The position numbers and the translations under genes are program-made. A stretch of DNA of 64,000 nucleotides from Beroe forskalii. Its lineage: Eukaryota > Ctenophora > Nuda > Beroida > Beroidae. The notes beneath the pieces are model-generated. The model worked only from the letters and a program-made list of their open reading frames with translations, was not told the origin of the DNA and searched no databases. Location: NCBI GenBank assembly GCA_011033025.1, contig WFMF01000021.1, forward strand, positions 124,001-188,000. Reading direction: 5' to 3'. Shown piece after piece: positions 1 to 11,359 of this stretch. How positions within the stretch are numbered: position 1 is the stretch's first letter; every line of letters begins with the position of its first letter.

Positions 1-590
1 GTCTCATGCTTTATTTGGATCTTCCCAGCTCTCTGATGAAAGCATTTCTTTCATGGATCCCATCAAAGACTATGGTTGGAGAGTTGGAGTTGTTGGAGAG
101 TTCTGTGGCTTGACTACAAGATGACTGTATTTGGCCCCCACAATTTTCAGAGGACAGGGGCCGAGATGCTCTTTGGCCCCCACAATAATTTGGAAAGATT
201 GGCCATGTTACCATTTTATTTTAAGCTACATCGTCACATTAGCTTGCGCAGTGATAAAGAAACGTCAGATAAACCAATTTGTGGAATGAAATAAAAACAA
301 ACGTAGGAATTGAGCCTAATTAGCAAATTTTATTGTCCATCATATAATGCAATAAGCTGGAATAATCAAGTTACCGGCTCATCAATAGGTAGAAACATGA
401 CCTCCAATGGCTTTGACTTGAAATTAACCCTCTCAAGGTGCTCAAGAGTGTGTCTATCAAAACATGCCAATGATGTGCTGTCAATTACAGCACTTGAAAT
501 TGCTAATATACAACTCTCACAGTGAAATTGCTAATATACAACTCTCACAGTGAATTTATATCAGTTAATTTGATCATCTGCAACTCTGCC
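1..590. other. Unassigned flank with a 28-bp tandem duplication
   Basis: No gene is recognised. The one clear structure is a perfect direct duplication of 28 bp at 496-523 and 524-551 (each copy starts GAAATTGC and ends CTCACAGT). The motif GGCCCCCACAAT occurs at about 139 and 174, and a related CAGCCCCCACAAT recurs near 3076. This could mark the border of an old element enclosing the hAT-like relic, but no terminal inverted repeat was found. Confidence 0.5.
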
Positions 591-1048
591 ATGCCTGCCG
601 ATATACAGGCGTTTTTCAAAGCCCCTTCGACCGACACCCTCCTTATCACCACCTTGGCACCTTCTTCACCTTCTAGTTCAACGTCGTCCAACAGTACCTG
701 ACAGTCTACTCTCTCTAAGCCTGATCGAATTGTCATAGATGATGAACCTGCTGCTTCTTTTGCAAAACACTGTTCACTTGAATGCTGCAATCTTTTGACA
801 ACTCCTGCATTTCGCTATCAGCAACTAAGCAAGTTGAGTACCACACTTATGGCAGAGTCAAAAGAAAGCATTTCTTTCACTGTGAATGGTTGAGTGAATT
901 CTGTTGATTAGTTTTTTTGTAAAACATCACACACTGCTTTCTGCCAAATCTGTCGCTTTGCAGTTGCTAGAACTTTGCCAAGCTTCTCTGAGAAGGGGGA
1001 CCCCGCATTCATTGATATGACTCTGGATTTTCCAACTGAAAGAAAGCT
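591..1048 (+). pseudogene. hAT/ZMYM-like zinc-finger transposase relic, 5' part
   Basis: Translation from the ATG at 591 begins MPADIQAFFK and, across one in-frame stop, reaches a cysteine motif (FCQICRFAVAR) followed by FSEKGDPAFID near 930-1020. This order, a short N-terminal tag, then a TTF-type zinc finger, then an F-x-x-x-G-F/DPAF stretch, is typical of hAT-family transposases and their ZMYM1-like relatives. The reading continues at 2480-2737 after a LINE insertion. The frame contains stops and does not rejoin perfectly, so this is a broken relic. Family assignment rests on motif order only. Confidence 0.5.
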
Positions 1049-2479
1049 GTGAGACAGCAACTTTGACTGTTTATAATGATCTCCTATGCATTAGTGACAT
1101 GAAAAGCAAAGTCATATTACTTTTACTTGATCTTAGTGCAGCTTTTGACACTATAAATCATGATCAACTACTGGAAAAGCTGCAGAATAAATTTGGTATC
1201 TCAGGGAATGTTCTACAGTGGTTCAAATCATACCTCAGCAATAGATCATTTACAGTCACAATCAACAAGTCAAAATCTGGAAAGGCATTCCTTTTCAATT
1301 GGGGTACCACAGGGCTCTATTCTGGGACCTATATTATTTATTTTGTTTAAAAGACATTGAATATATTGCTAAGAACCATGGTTTTGAAATCCATCTATAT
1401 GCTGATGATACTCAATTATACATAGAATTTAATCCAATCCTTCAAGACATATTTGATATGGAAGCTAAGATTGTTGACTGCCTTAAAGATATTAAAGATT
1501 GGATGCTTCTTAATCATCTACAGCTGAATACTGAAAAAACTAAAGCTTTGGTTATCAAGAAGCATAACAACTTTATATCACAAGAAGTAAGTGACCTTAA
1601 AATAAGCTCAGAAGAACTTATTCAGCCTGTAGCATGTGCAAAAAGTCTTGGCGTTTATTTTGACAAGTACCTTTCATTTGAAGATCAAATCAATAATGTG
1701 GTTAAAATATGCTTTGTCAATCTTCGCAACCTCAGATCAATTGGTTCAAAACTCAACTTCTCACTCAAAAAGAAGTTGGTGTATTGTCTGATTTTGTCCA
1801 GACTGGACTATTGTAATGGACTCTATGTTGGACTGCCTGCATACCTTGTTAACAAACTGCAAAAGATTCAGAATGCCTGTGCAAGATTTCTTTTTGGAAA
1901 AAAGATAAAACTGTTTGATCACATTACTCCATTTCTGAAAGAAGCTCATTTTTTACCTGTTAAGTTTAGGATTGACTATAAAATTGCACTAATGGCCTAT
2001 AAGTGTATCAATAATATTGCTCCTCCTTATTTATCTAAATTGTTAACTATTAAAGGCCAGCTTAGAAAATCACTTAGAAATGAGAATGATTATTTTCTTC
2101 TTGATATTCCTAAAGTTCCTAACTATATTCAGACAGATAGAGCGTTCAGTTTTGCAGCTCCAAATATTTGGAATAGACTTCCTTATGAAATTAGGACTTG
2201 TAGCAATGTAGATGAGTTTAAAAAGGAACTTAAAACATACTACTTTCAGATGGCATTTATAAAGTAATTCATGTTAGCAATGCTCAAGTGATTTAAGTCA
2301 TTCATGTTGAGTGATAAGCTATGTTTAAGTGATTTATGTGGCTAGTGATTAAGATGTTATTTAATTATGAATCGCTTTAGATGGCTGGGTTAATTCTTTT
2401 TTGACATTGCGTCTTGAAGTAAATACCTGTTTTAGCTTTAGGGCGATGTATAAGTATTTGTTATTTATTTATTTTAAAG
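1049..2479 (+). mobile_element. 5'-truncated L2/CR1-group LINE with (ATTT)n tail
   Basis: The insertion carries the C-terminal half of a reverse transcriptase and ends in a short TTATTTATTTATTTT tail (about 2459-2476). It is flanked by GAAAGCT at 1042-1048 and 2480-2486, a 7-bp target duplication, and the hAT-like relic resumes directly after it. The 5' end starts inside the RT domain, as expected for incomplete target-primed reverse transcription. Together these define a single truncated LINE insertion. Confidence 0.8.
1063..2267 (+). pseudogene. LINE reverse transcriptase, C-terminal part (frameshifted)
   Basis: Two overlapping frames, 1063-1350 and 1299-2267, together encode reverse transcriptase palm motifs: LLLDLSAAFDTINHDQLL (motif A with its catalytic Asp), GVPQGSILGPILF (read at 1310-1345) and YADDTQLY (motif C, catalytic Asp pair, about 1397-1420). 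The frame changes between the PQGS and YADD motifs near 1340. The downstream region carries LSRLDYCNGLY and the conserved C-terminal NIWNRLP and FKKELKTYYF blocks seen in L2/CR1-like LINEs. Endonuclease and ORF1 are missing. The stop at 2265-2267 precedes an untranslated region of about 190 bp and the tail. Confidence 0.85.
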
Positions 2480-2737
2480 GAAAGCTCTGAGTTCCATTGG
2501 GAATGCAAATTGAAGGTTAGCCATTTCATGAGATCTGACCCAATAAGTCACCAGATAAGTGACAACTTGAAGAAGACACACAAACTTCAAGCTGAATGTC
2601 TGATTGAGCAGCTGGAATGCATCAAATTACTCGCCAGGAATGGACAGGCCTTTCGTAATTTTCAGGATGAGGTCAAGAGAAGGGCAATTTGGCTCCAAAG
2701 TTGGCAAACTCTGCTCGCCACATACCATTCATGCTAA
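2480..2737 (+). pseudogene. hAT/ZMYM-like transposase relic, 3' part
   Basis: Translation in one frame from about 2484 gives FHWECKLKVSHFM, then ISDNLKKTHKLQAECLIEQL and IKLLARNGQAFRNFQDE. The last block matches the hAT/ZMYM1 pattern in which a run of basic residues is followed by L-A-R-x-G-x-x-F/L-R-x-x-x-D/E. It is the continuation of the relic at 591-1048 on the far side of the LINE. No DDE catalytic core is present. Confidence 0.5.
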
Positions 2738-3911
2738 CTTATTTGTGTAGGAGTTGACATTAAGGGCATAATCGTTAATTGGATAATTGTATAATTGAAT
2801 TTGGTAAATTTGAAATTTTTTACCGAAAAATTCCCAAAATTCGGTGAGTCTCCCATGTAAACGGGAGCCTTCATTATCTATGACAATGACGTCACTCAGA
2901 AAAATATAATTAAGCGCATCTAGCTGGTTAGGGTCAGGATTTGTTAGGTTTAGGATAAGGATTAAGGTTAGGGTTTTGGTTAGGGCAATGGTTATGTTTA
3001 GGATACAGAAAAATTGACGTTTAGATCTGTGACGTCACTCAGAGCCGTTTATATGCGAGACATACCCAAAATTCAGCCCCCACAATAATTTTCATCTTCC
3101 ACCATGGCTGAGCAACATGATGAAAATTTTTTGTAAAAATCTCCGAAGAGAGTAAAATATTATATAGCTCGAGGAAGCACCAAACATTCATAATGAATGG
3201 TGTATCGCAATAACAATAAATAACAATAAATTAATATCTGATAACAATAAATTAATCTGATATGAATAAAAATATAAGTGCAAAGGTTTCAGGAAGGACA
3301 ATGAATATGAAAAAAGGGTAAGGAATGTTTGCAGTTATAGAAACCCTATTGAAGTGTGAATAAATATAAATCTGAAATATTAGAACACTCCAAGTGTGAA
3401 TCCAATATTAAAAAAAAAAACTAAAACCCCTTGGCTATGTCAATGTCAAAAAGTAAATGCAAACATCCAAAAATATATAAATACTAGCAGGCCCGATGGG
3501 CCTGCAAACACACAGCTCACTCGGCGCTGCTACGCAGCACCTCGTTCGCAAGTTTAAAACACTGCCATTTGAATTGATTGGATACGTTTTACCGCATCAA
3601 AAAATCCCAATTACATCAAAGTTATTTTTAAAAAATCAAATATTGAAAACAAAATTTATGAAGGAGCAGAGTGGAAAATAGATCGAATTCGTCGGTTAGT
3701 CATAGACGTGCTTAAGTCTAAACCACGTGAGTTTTGTTCCAGCGTTCCGTTTTGATTGCAAGATGATGTTAATTCTGACAACTGATTCTCATACTGACAC
3801 TGACATTGGATAATTTTGTTTTGTTAACAGGCCAGGAACTGTCTTCGAAATCTGTTAGAGAACCAATTCAATTCAATCATATTTTTACAGCACATTCAAC
3901 TAATATATACC
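2738..3911. other. Non-coding stretch with degenerate telomere-like repeats and a GC palindrome
   Basis: No gene is recognised. Positions 2925-3005 contain scattered TTAGGG/TTAGGTTTAGG-type words, a degenerate telomere-like tract. At 3487-3505 there is a perfect palindrome with 8-bp arms (GCAGGCCC, loop GAT, GGGCCTGC), followed by a second small GC hairpin near 3523-3537 (GCGCTGC/GCAGC). These GC-rich hairpins stand out in AT-rich surroundings and may be the end of an unrecognised element. Confidence 0.5.
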
Positions 3912-4751
3912 TCAAGTGAAACAAGTAATCAAGTGAAACAAGTAATCAAGTGAAACAAGTAATCAAATTTTTATCCCATTTTACAATCTATTATAAACCT
4001 AATTTTACACTCAGTTAACAATATACATAATGTACTCATCTGTAACAAGAGTTTAAAACTGACAAAGTTTTTCATGACCATGTATCCTATGATTAGGTGT
4101 TGAACCTTAACTTGGAAGTATGTTTTGGAGTGTTTTCAGAGGAGACATTTCACAATGAAGGCATAATTTCAACATGTCAAAGGTTGTCAAATTCTGGGGG
4201 AAAGGAAACACACAGGCTGTTGCTATAGTGCGAACCTGAACAGAATTGACAGATTAGTTTGGTTTTTGAGTACCAACTGGGCAAGTGGTAGTTGAATTTT
4301 GTGCTAAAGTTTTACTTATTTGCTATGTTGAGATTTGCCTTTTTCATTAAAAACTTTCCAGCTGATGCAGTAGTATCTTAGAATATGGAGAATTTGTTTA
4401 ATGGTGCCAATTGGGCTACTATAAATTGCAAATGGTAAATTAGGTAATAAGCTTTATTTCAAATATAAATCAACAATAAATAAATAACTTACATAGATAT
4501 AAATTTCAGGGAGAACTATGAAAAAACACTTAACAACTCATAGATGGATGAAGCCAATTCCCTCAATACCATTATTTGTAACATATGCAATCATAGTGAT
4601 AGTCAACTATGGGCATATTTAATAATATGTAGTTGCTGAATGGGGACATTGCATTTGGGATAGTTATTTGGGATATGTTTTTGCCCCTGATAGAAATCCA
4701 GAACCAACAAGCCCAAGCATGGGTCAAATAAGCTGACAAGTTGGTTGGAAA

Positions 4752-5735
4752 TTAAATTTTCTTTATATCAAAATCATGGCTTGGAAGCCAGTGGAGGTTG
4801 TCATGCTTATGCTGGTTATCAAGTAGCATTTTCTTAAGGATTTCTTTGACAGAAGCAATTTTACATGAAAAATCGTCAGATATACCAACTTTTTTTCTAA
4901 GCAAATTCCACATAACTGATGATTGATGAATGAATTGGTGGTTTGATGGAGGAGAAATGAGGTTCATGTCATTATGGGTTGAAACATTATAGATAGAGTA
5001 CAGTGAAATTGGGGTTCGAAATTTAAGTATTTTGAGGGATTCCATAAAGCAGTGGAAGGAGTAAAGATTTTGCACTGAGAGGATTCCATATCTTTGAAAT
5101 AGTGGCTTAGTGTGCTCTTTTTCATAAAATTCAGGCCCTAAGCATTGAGCATTTATTGTTCTTGCACGAGCACAAGTTTTGAACTTATTCTTGTATGCTT
5201 CAAGGTCACCAAATAACACCCTGATGCACTTTTTTTGAATTCTATGCACTTCATTCATTTGATATTGTGGTATGCTGCCCCAAACCGATATGCAGTAGGA
5301 TAAGTGTGATTCAAAAAGTGTGTAGTATAGATCCTTGTGCAGTTCCTCTGGAACACATTTTTTAATTCTGGATATGGTAGATATAGTAAAGTTTAGCTTC
5401 TTTTTAAGCTCTTTTATGTGTGGACTCCAGCACAATTTGTCGTCAATTATGACACCTAGAAATTTTGTTGACGTCACTTTCTTTATCTTACATTCATTTA
5501 TTTTCAATTCGAGATGATCAGCACAAGGTTTCTTAGCTTTGGGAGTGAAGTGAATGAAGCAGCATTTACCCATATTGACATGCAGTTTGTTATGATTCAT
5601 ATATGCGTTAAGTGATTTAAGCAAAGCATTTCCCTTTTGGTAGACCTCTTCTAGGGTTGGGGCATCGACAAAGATATTTGTGTCATCAGCAAAAAGGATA
5701 AAATTCCCATCTTTACTACAATTTATAATGTCATT
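4752..5735 (-). pseudogene. LINE copy 1 reverse transcriptase, C-terminal part
   Basis: Minus-strand translation gives FADDTNIF (the motif C Asp pair, near 5690) and then the thumb and C-terminal region: HNKLHVNMGKCCFIHF, TKFLGVIIDDKL, LFESHLSYCISVWGS, HRIQKKCIRVLF, and an end at HDFDIKKI. It matches copy 2 almost residue for residue; copy 2 has three extra codons (Ser-Cys-Pro) before KAKKPC. The upstream half of the protein lies beyond 9062, on the other side of the inserted DNA element, so the enzyme is inactive as it stands. Confidence 0.9.
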
Positions 5736-8700
5736 TAGTAAGGGATTGATCCATAACCCCCCGTGAACTAAATCCTCCCAAAGATGTTAGAACGGAATTC
5801 GGTAGTCCATAGGCCCAAGAACCACCAAAAAAGTTGCCCAAGAAAATCCTTTGGGAACCTTGATTTTTACCCCTTTTTACCCACACGTAGGGTAAAACTT
5901 TTAAGAGGCCATATCTCTGCTTCCTTTTGAGATAGAGGTCAACGACCAGTCTAAAATGTGCGCAATGGTCACATTTGGTTGGGCGGGTCAAGGTTTGAAG
6001 TCGTTATCTCAAACCGTTTTTCGAGATAATCCCCAAAAACCCTTTTTCGCTAAGCGCAAGGGGGTAAAAAGTGGTACTGCTAAATTTGGCTCTACTGCAG
6101 GCAAATTGACCATTTTTGTAATTGTAGAAACGTTTCTGAGTCGCATATAGTCTAAAGTTGCACCGAAAAAAGTTGCCCAAGATATTCCATAAGGAACCCT
6201 CATTTTACCCCTTTTTTTCGGTACTAAGTGAAATTTGAAATTGGGATATCTCCACTTCCTTTTTGAGATAGAGAGGTCAACGACCAGTCTAAAATGAGCG
6301 CAATGGTCATATTTAGGGGCGGATCAAGGTTTGAAGTCGTAATTCAAACCGTTTTCGAGATAATCCCCAAAAAACCCTTTTTCGCTAAGTGCAAAGGGGT
6401 AAAACAGTGGTACTGGCAATTTGGCTCTATGCTGCAGGTAAATTGACCATTTTCATGATTGGAGACACATTTCTGAGTCGTTTACAGTCTAAAGTTGCAC
6501 CAAGAAAAAGTTGCCCATGATATTCCATAGGGAACCTCCATTTTAACCCTTTTCATACCCCCTGCATGAGTGAAAATTAGAAATGTGGATATCTCGGCTT
6601 CCTTTGGCGATAAAGGTCAGCAATAAATCTAGGATATGTTGAATGAGCATATATTTGTGGGGGAAGCATAGTTTGAGGCCGCTTTTTCCATCGGCATTGA
6701 AGATAATTGCTCAAAATTCCATTTTTCGTCAATTCTATGGAGTCAGCTAGATTTTCCATCATCCCTAATTAGTGAAATAAAAATGGTCTTATCAAGGCTT
6801 TTAAATTTAGAAATGGTTTCAATAATGGCATAAACCATCGTGGGTTGTCAATCTATGATCAACGTCAAATTATTGGTTAATTATTAATGGTGGCCAATCC
6901 TGTACCCAATATCAATTAATCCTCGTTGTCTTGCCCCAGTTATTGTTAATTTGGGTAATTCAAGACTAGTCACAAAAAATCCATTATTTGTTTGTGAAAT
7001 ACAAGTCAACAAAAACCTATATAACTGTCAAATTTTTGCTGCTTTTGCTGATCTTCGTAATAAAATTGTTGACCTGAAGTGCGGGCAGAAGAAAACGAAA
7101 GCCATTCTTCACGAGCTCAGTGATTCGGAAAAAGCCTTGACAGTATTTATCTATAGCTTCTTGCAGAGTGTGAGTTCAATATCATAGACCTATTTTCTGC
7201 CAAATATTCTGTCGACTGTCAGTGTCCCTACAATTCCGGGACAATCCAGATGAATTGCACTCGTGGTTTAATCAAAGAATGCGAAAAGTTGGAACTTTTT
7301 GTCTCGAGACACGAAGACAGTTCTTTAAGGAAGTTTTCACTTTTATTTCTTTCTCAGGTTAGTCTTTTTACTTATATGTTAGCCACTGTTCGCCAAGAAA
7401 TGCATATCTTGCTTGTCTGTTTATTAGGAATTGTGTAATTATCGTTGTTTAGAAATGAAACGATCCTGGAACACTCGAAACACACATTGTTCCATTTTTT
7501 CGCTTGATCCACAACCTTTTAAATAAATAAACACGCACCTATCGGGTCCATTTAAGGATACTTCCCGAGGGATGTATCCGATTTAAATTCGAGTCTGCGG
7601 GGGTAGGTCTAAACCAATATGGACCCGATCAGGCAAGTGTCTTTGTAGACTTCAGAGGGTTCTATGCTCAACTACTAGACAGAATGGTTAAAATGCATCT
7701 TTACAGGGTTTCAGGATCAAACTGTTCGTGTACAATGGCATTGTCACATTGCAAGCAGCTGTCAAATTTTATAATGGATGATGGCACTAGCAATCATCAA
7801 GTATTTTCTGTCAACATAACTTGGCATCGGTGGAAGTTTGCTCACAATGGATCTGTCTTTATAGCCTGGTCTGGTTTGTCTCGAATTGAAGTAGAAGGGC
7901 AATCCTCAGCTGGTATCATAAGACACTCTACCTTTGAAAAATGTGACCTTTAAAATGTGACTCAGACAAAAACAGAGATAATTTCCGAACTCATGCTAAC
8001 CAACTAGGAAATGACTATATAGGATGACAGTCATTGGATAACTGATGCTGAAAACTCACATCTTTTGTTTGGGCCTTTTCGGCAATCTTGATCGTTTTAT
8101 TGCGATTCTCTTGAGGTCTGTATGAGAATACGTTAGAAACACTGTGTTTATTCAAAGCAATGCCAATAAAAAAAGCTCACATCTTTGTTTTGGGCCTTAC
8201 ATTAAATGATAACAATCTATGGTTTTGTTTACGAATCAAGGCTTCGGTTTTTTTTTTTATTTTTTCTACAAAACACTGTGTTTATTCAAATTTCTAATTT
8301 TCTCTATGCAGGTATAAAAAAGGGGTTGGAAATGGAGTTCCAAATATCATAACCTTTTTTGGTGCAACTTTACATTAAATGATAATAATCATGGTTTTGG
8401 TCAATTTACGATAGAGCAAGGCTTTTGGCGGTTTTTTTTTGAAAAAGGGGTTTTTTAGTCTGAAACGGTTTAAGATAACGTTAAACGAAAGCCCTAATTA
8501 AAATTTGCTTTTAGATTTCTAATTTTCTATCTCAAAAGGGCGGAGATATCCCACTTTCAAATTTTACGCCAGGAAAAAAAAGGTAAAATGGGGTTCCTTA
8601 TGGAATATCTTGGGCAACTTTTTTTGGTGCAACTTTAGACTATATGCGACTCAGAAACGTTTCTACAATCATAAAATGGCCAATTTGCCTGCAGTAGAGC

Positions 8701-9061
8701 CAAATTTAGCAGTACACTTTTTTACCCTTTGGCGCTTAGCGAAAAAGGGGTTTTTGGGGATTATCGAAAACGGTTCGAGATAACGACTTCAAACCTTGAC
8801 CCGCCCAACCAAATGTGACCATTGCGCACATTTTATACGGGTCGTTGACCCTCTCTATCTCAAAGGAAGCGAGATATGGCCTTCTTAAAGTTTTGCCCTA
8901 CTGTGGGTAAAAAGGGGTAAAATCAAGGGGGTTCCCAAGGATTTTCTTGGGCAACTTTTTTCGGTGGTTCTTGGGCCTATGGACTACCAAAACGTTCTAA
9001 CATCTTTGGGAGGATTTAGTTCACGGGGGTGCCATATTTGGGGCAGATACATCCCTTACTA
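5736..9061. mobile_element. 3.3-kb non-autonomous DNA element with ~500-bp terminal inverted repeats
   Basis: Copy 2 of the LINE preserves the empty site (GTCATTGATATAG). Here the same sequence is split, with ATT on both sides (5733-5735 and 9062-9064), which fixes both ends and a 3-bp target duplication. The ends are TAGTAAGGGAT and its complement. The inverted arms stay recognisable for about 500 bp (5736-6265 against 8530-9061). Each arm is itself a tandem series of units of about 338 bp that carry AAAGTTGCCCA near 5831, 6169 and 6506. No transposase is visible, so it is probably non-autonomous. The superfamily is not assigned. Confidence 0.88.
6900..8000 (+). other. Central unique region of the long-TIR element, short open frames
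   Basis: Between the arms lie several short plus-strand frames (about 6951-7187, 7250-7438, 7684-7953), none of recognised family. The last includes HRWKFAHNGSVFIAWSGLSR. A short inverted repeat, ATCGGGTCCAT at about 7542 and ATGGACCCGAT at about 7619, suggests a smaller insertion or secondary structure. The region could be captured host sequence or a decayed transposase. I do not assign a function. Confidence 0.3.
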
Positions 9062-11038
9062 ATTGATATAGATTATAAATAATAAGGCCCCAGTACAGAT
9101 CCCTGTGGGACTGTAAATATAACAGTGAGTTCTTCGGAGTTTTCGACGGGAGTGCTGGTGTACTGGTTTCCGTTTGATAGGTAGCTTTCTAGAAGTTTAT
9201 GGGTTGTCCCTCGAACACCATATCTATCAAGTTTGCATAAAAGTTTTCCATGGTCTATTGTATCCTTTAAATGCTTTGCTTAAATCAATGAAAATCCCAA
9301 GGACATGATTCCTTTTCTTCAGGCACTTATTAATATGGTCAACAGAGTAATTGATAGCATGGCTAGTAGAATGGCTTGGTCTAAATCCAAATTGATTCTC
9401 ATGCAGCGAATTTTGGGATAAAAGAAAATCATATAACCTAGTATAGATTATTTTTTCAAATATTTTCCCAAAAGATTGGTAATGTTGATATTGGTCGATA
9501 ATTTTCTATAGATTCTGGATCCTCTTTTTTGTAAACTGGAGTTATTTTACCTACTTTTAGTACCTCTGGGAAAGTTCCAATATTCATAAGAACATTGAAA
9601 TGGTCAGAAAGAATTGGGCTTATGACATGGGAAGCCTTTTTGATAATTCTTACAGGTATATCACTGGCCTTGTTATTGTCTAGCTCTGAAATTATACTAT
9701 TTATTTCATCTGGTGAGCACTCAAACAATGCCATGGAGTTTTCAACTGGTTTATAGAGGTAATCTTCAAATGAGTTAAATTCACAGTCAGAGAGATCAGA
9801 ATCATTGATACTCTCATTTAATTTTGATGCAATGGAGTTAAAGTACTCATTAAATTTGGTAGCTATTATCCGCCTATCAATGATGCGTTGGTTATCTATA
9901 ACAAAGGAGGGTTTGATTTGATTTTTACTCTTACCTCTAAGTTCATTAATTATTTTCCATGTTTTTCGCTTATCTCCGGCCCTGTCTGAGATTTGCTTAC
10001 ACCTATATGATGACTTAGCAGAATTTATAACATGCTTCAGAGTTCTTCTGTAGGTACTAAAAGTATTATAGAGAATTTGGTCACCATCAGGATTTTCTTT
10101 TGAAATTGTGGCTTTCCATTTGTCTTTAAGTTCATGTTTTTTATTACAGGCTTCAATTATTCCTTCGGTGATCCAGGGGTTGTTAAGGGGAGTTCGTTTA
10201 GTTGTCTTTGGGACTTTCAGTTTACAGTGCTTATCAAGTATGGTAGTGAAGGTGTCGGTGAAAATATGGAAATTGTCGGTAGTTGGTATGATCTGGAATT
10301 CTTCTGCAAGATTTTTCACAAAACTATCAACATTTTTATTGCAAAAATCATAGTATTGCACATGTTTTATCTTGGACTCTTTAATTTTCACTTTGTAGTC
10401 AGCAAGCTGAAAAACAGGCAGGTGGTGAGTCAAGTTGTCACTTATGGTCCCAGATAGGATAACTTTTTCAGTGCTATTTGTAAAAATGTTGTCAATGCAG
10501 GACTTTTTGGTGCCTGGCCTCTCATGCGTGTATGTCGAAATCAAGGGAGAAAAGCCCCCAGAAAGAAAGCAATCCTCAAACTTGCTACAATTTGCATTTG
10601 ACAAAAGATTTATGTTAAAGTCTCCCATGACAAAAACATTTGACTTGGGCAAGGTCTCAAAAATTTCATTGATTTGCTCATAGAATTGATCTATGTCACC
10701 ATCATTTGGGCGATATACAACTCCAAATATTAATGGTTCTATAGTGTTGGTGGTTTTTAAAAACAAGGTTTCAATATTGGTGGAACAATCTGAGACATTG
10801 TCCATGACTGTGCAATTTATTGAATCATGTACATATAGGGACACACCTGTACCTGACTGCTTCTCATCCCGTGTGACTTGGTAATAGCCCTTATATCCAG
10901 GTAGGATGTAAGTTTCACCACAATTTGGATGTGTGTTTGTTTCAGCAAAGCCTATTGCACAAAATTTATTTTTAATGTTCTTTAGATCAGCTGAAAAAAG
11001 ATCGAAATTTGTTGAATTTCCATCAATATTCAAGAATA
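9062..11038 (-). pseudogene. LINE copy 1 endonuclease and N-terminal reverse transcriptase
   Basis: Minus-strand translation from about 11038 begins FLNIDGNSTNFDLFSADL and carries the APE-type endonuclease motifs: FAETNTHPN (catalytic Glu), GVVYRPNDGD, VFVMGDFNINLLSN, KKSCIDNIFTN and LTHHLPVF. It then enters the RT with NYRPISTLPIF. One extra A at about 9468 relative to copy 2 changes GKIFEK to WENI and ends the frame at 9456. The remaining RT motifs (DLSKAFDTIDH and so on) lie between 9062 and 9455 in other frames. The open frame runs 142 bp past the element boundary to 11180; those N-terminal residues are flanking DNA, not LINE. Confidence 0.88.
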
Positions 11039-11359
11039 AAGTTATACACCTACATTCGACTCGATTGAATTGTGCACACCTTGTAACCTTAACGGTTAAT
11101 TTCGCAACTGCAGTTACTACTGTTTTCACCGACTCAACTTTTATTATCGACCAACCTCTGCCACAATGAAAGCAATCCATTTGAAATATCCTCCGTTATT
11201 CAAGTTATGCCCATTCTCCATCTTTAGATCTTGAATTTGAAGTTAGATTAGATAACTCAATAACAATCATAATATGAAAATGACTCAATTGAAAACTCTC
11301 AACAACAAATTATGAGGGGTTATAAGGCAACTTCCACATCCAAAACTAGTAATCAGTTT
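11039..11359. other. Unassigned spacer
   Basis: Between the truncated 5' end of LINE copy 1 and the next degenerate ORF nothing is recognised. The short minus-strand frame here exists only as an accidental N-terminal extension of the LINE frame. Confidence 0.5.

Larger units (their letters stand above)
3912..11038 (-). mobile_element. CR1-group LINE copy 1, interrupted by a DNA element
   Basis: This minus-strand LINE is near-identical to copy 2 (19574-24436). Its 3' end (low coordinate) is three tandem copies of a 17-bp unit (TCAAGTGAAACAAGTAA on the plus strand) at 3912-3962. Its 5' end is lost at about 11038, where similarity to copy 2 stops abruptly. A 3.3 kb DNA element sits at 5736-9061. 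The 3' untranslated region spans about 3963-4751. The low divergence between the two copies implies recent activity. Confidence 0.9.

Noticed and set aside
15..55. Hammerhead ribozyme suggested by CTGATGAAAG near 34
   Set aside because: No second conserved GAAA box or matching stems I and III could be placed.
2925..3005. Telomere end or telomeric array
   Set aside because: Only scattered TTAGGG-like words with many substitutions; the same applies at 35490-35580.
11039..11180. N-terminal domain of the LINE endonuclease protein in copy 1
   Set aside because: Copy 2 diverges completely at 11038, so the upstream residues are flanking DNA read through by chance.
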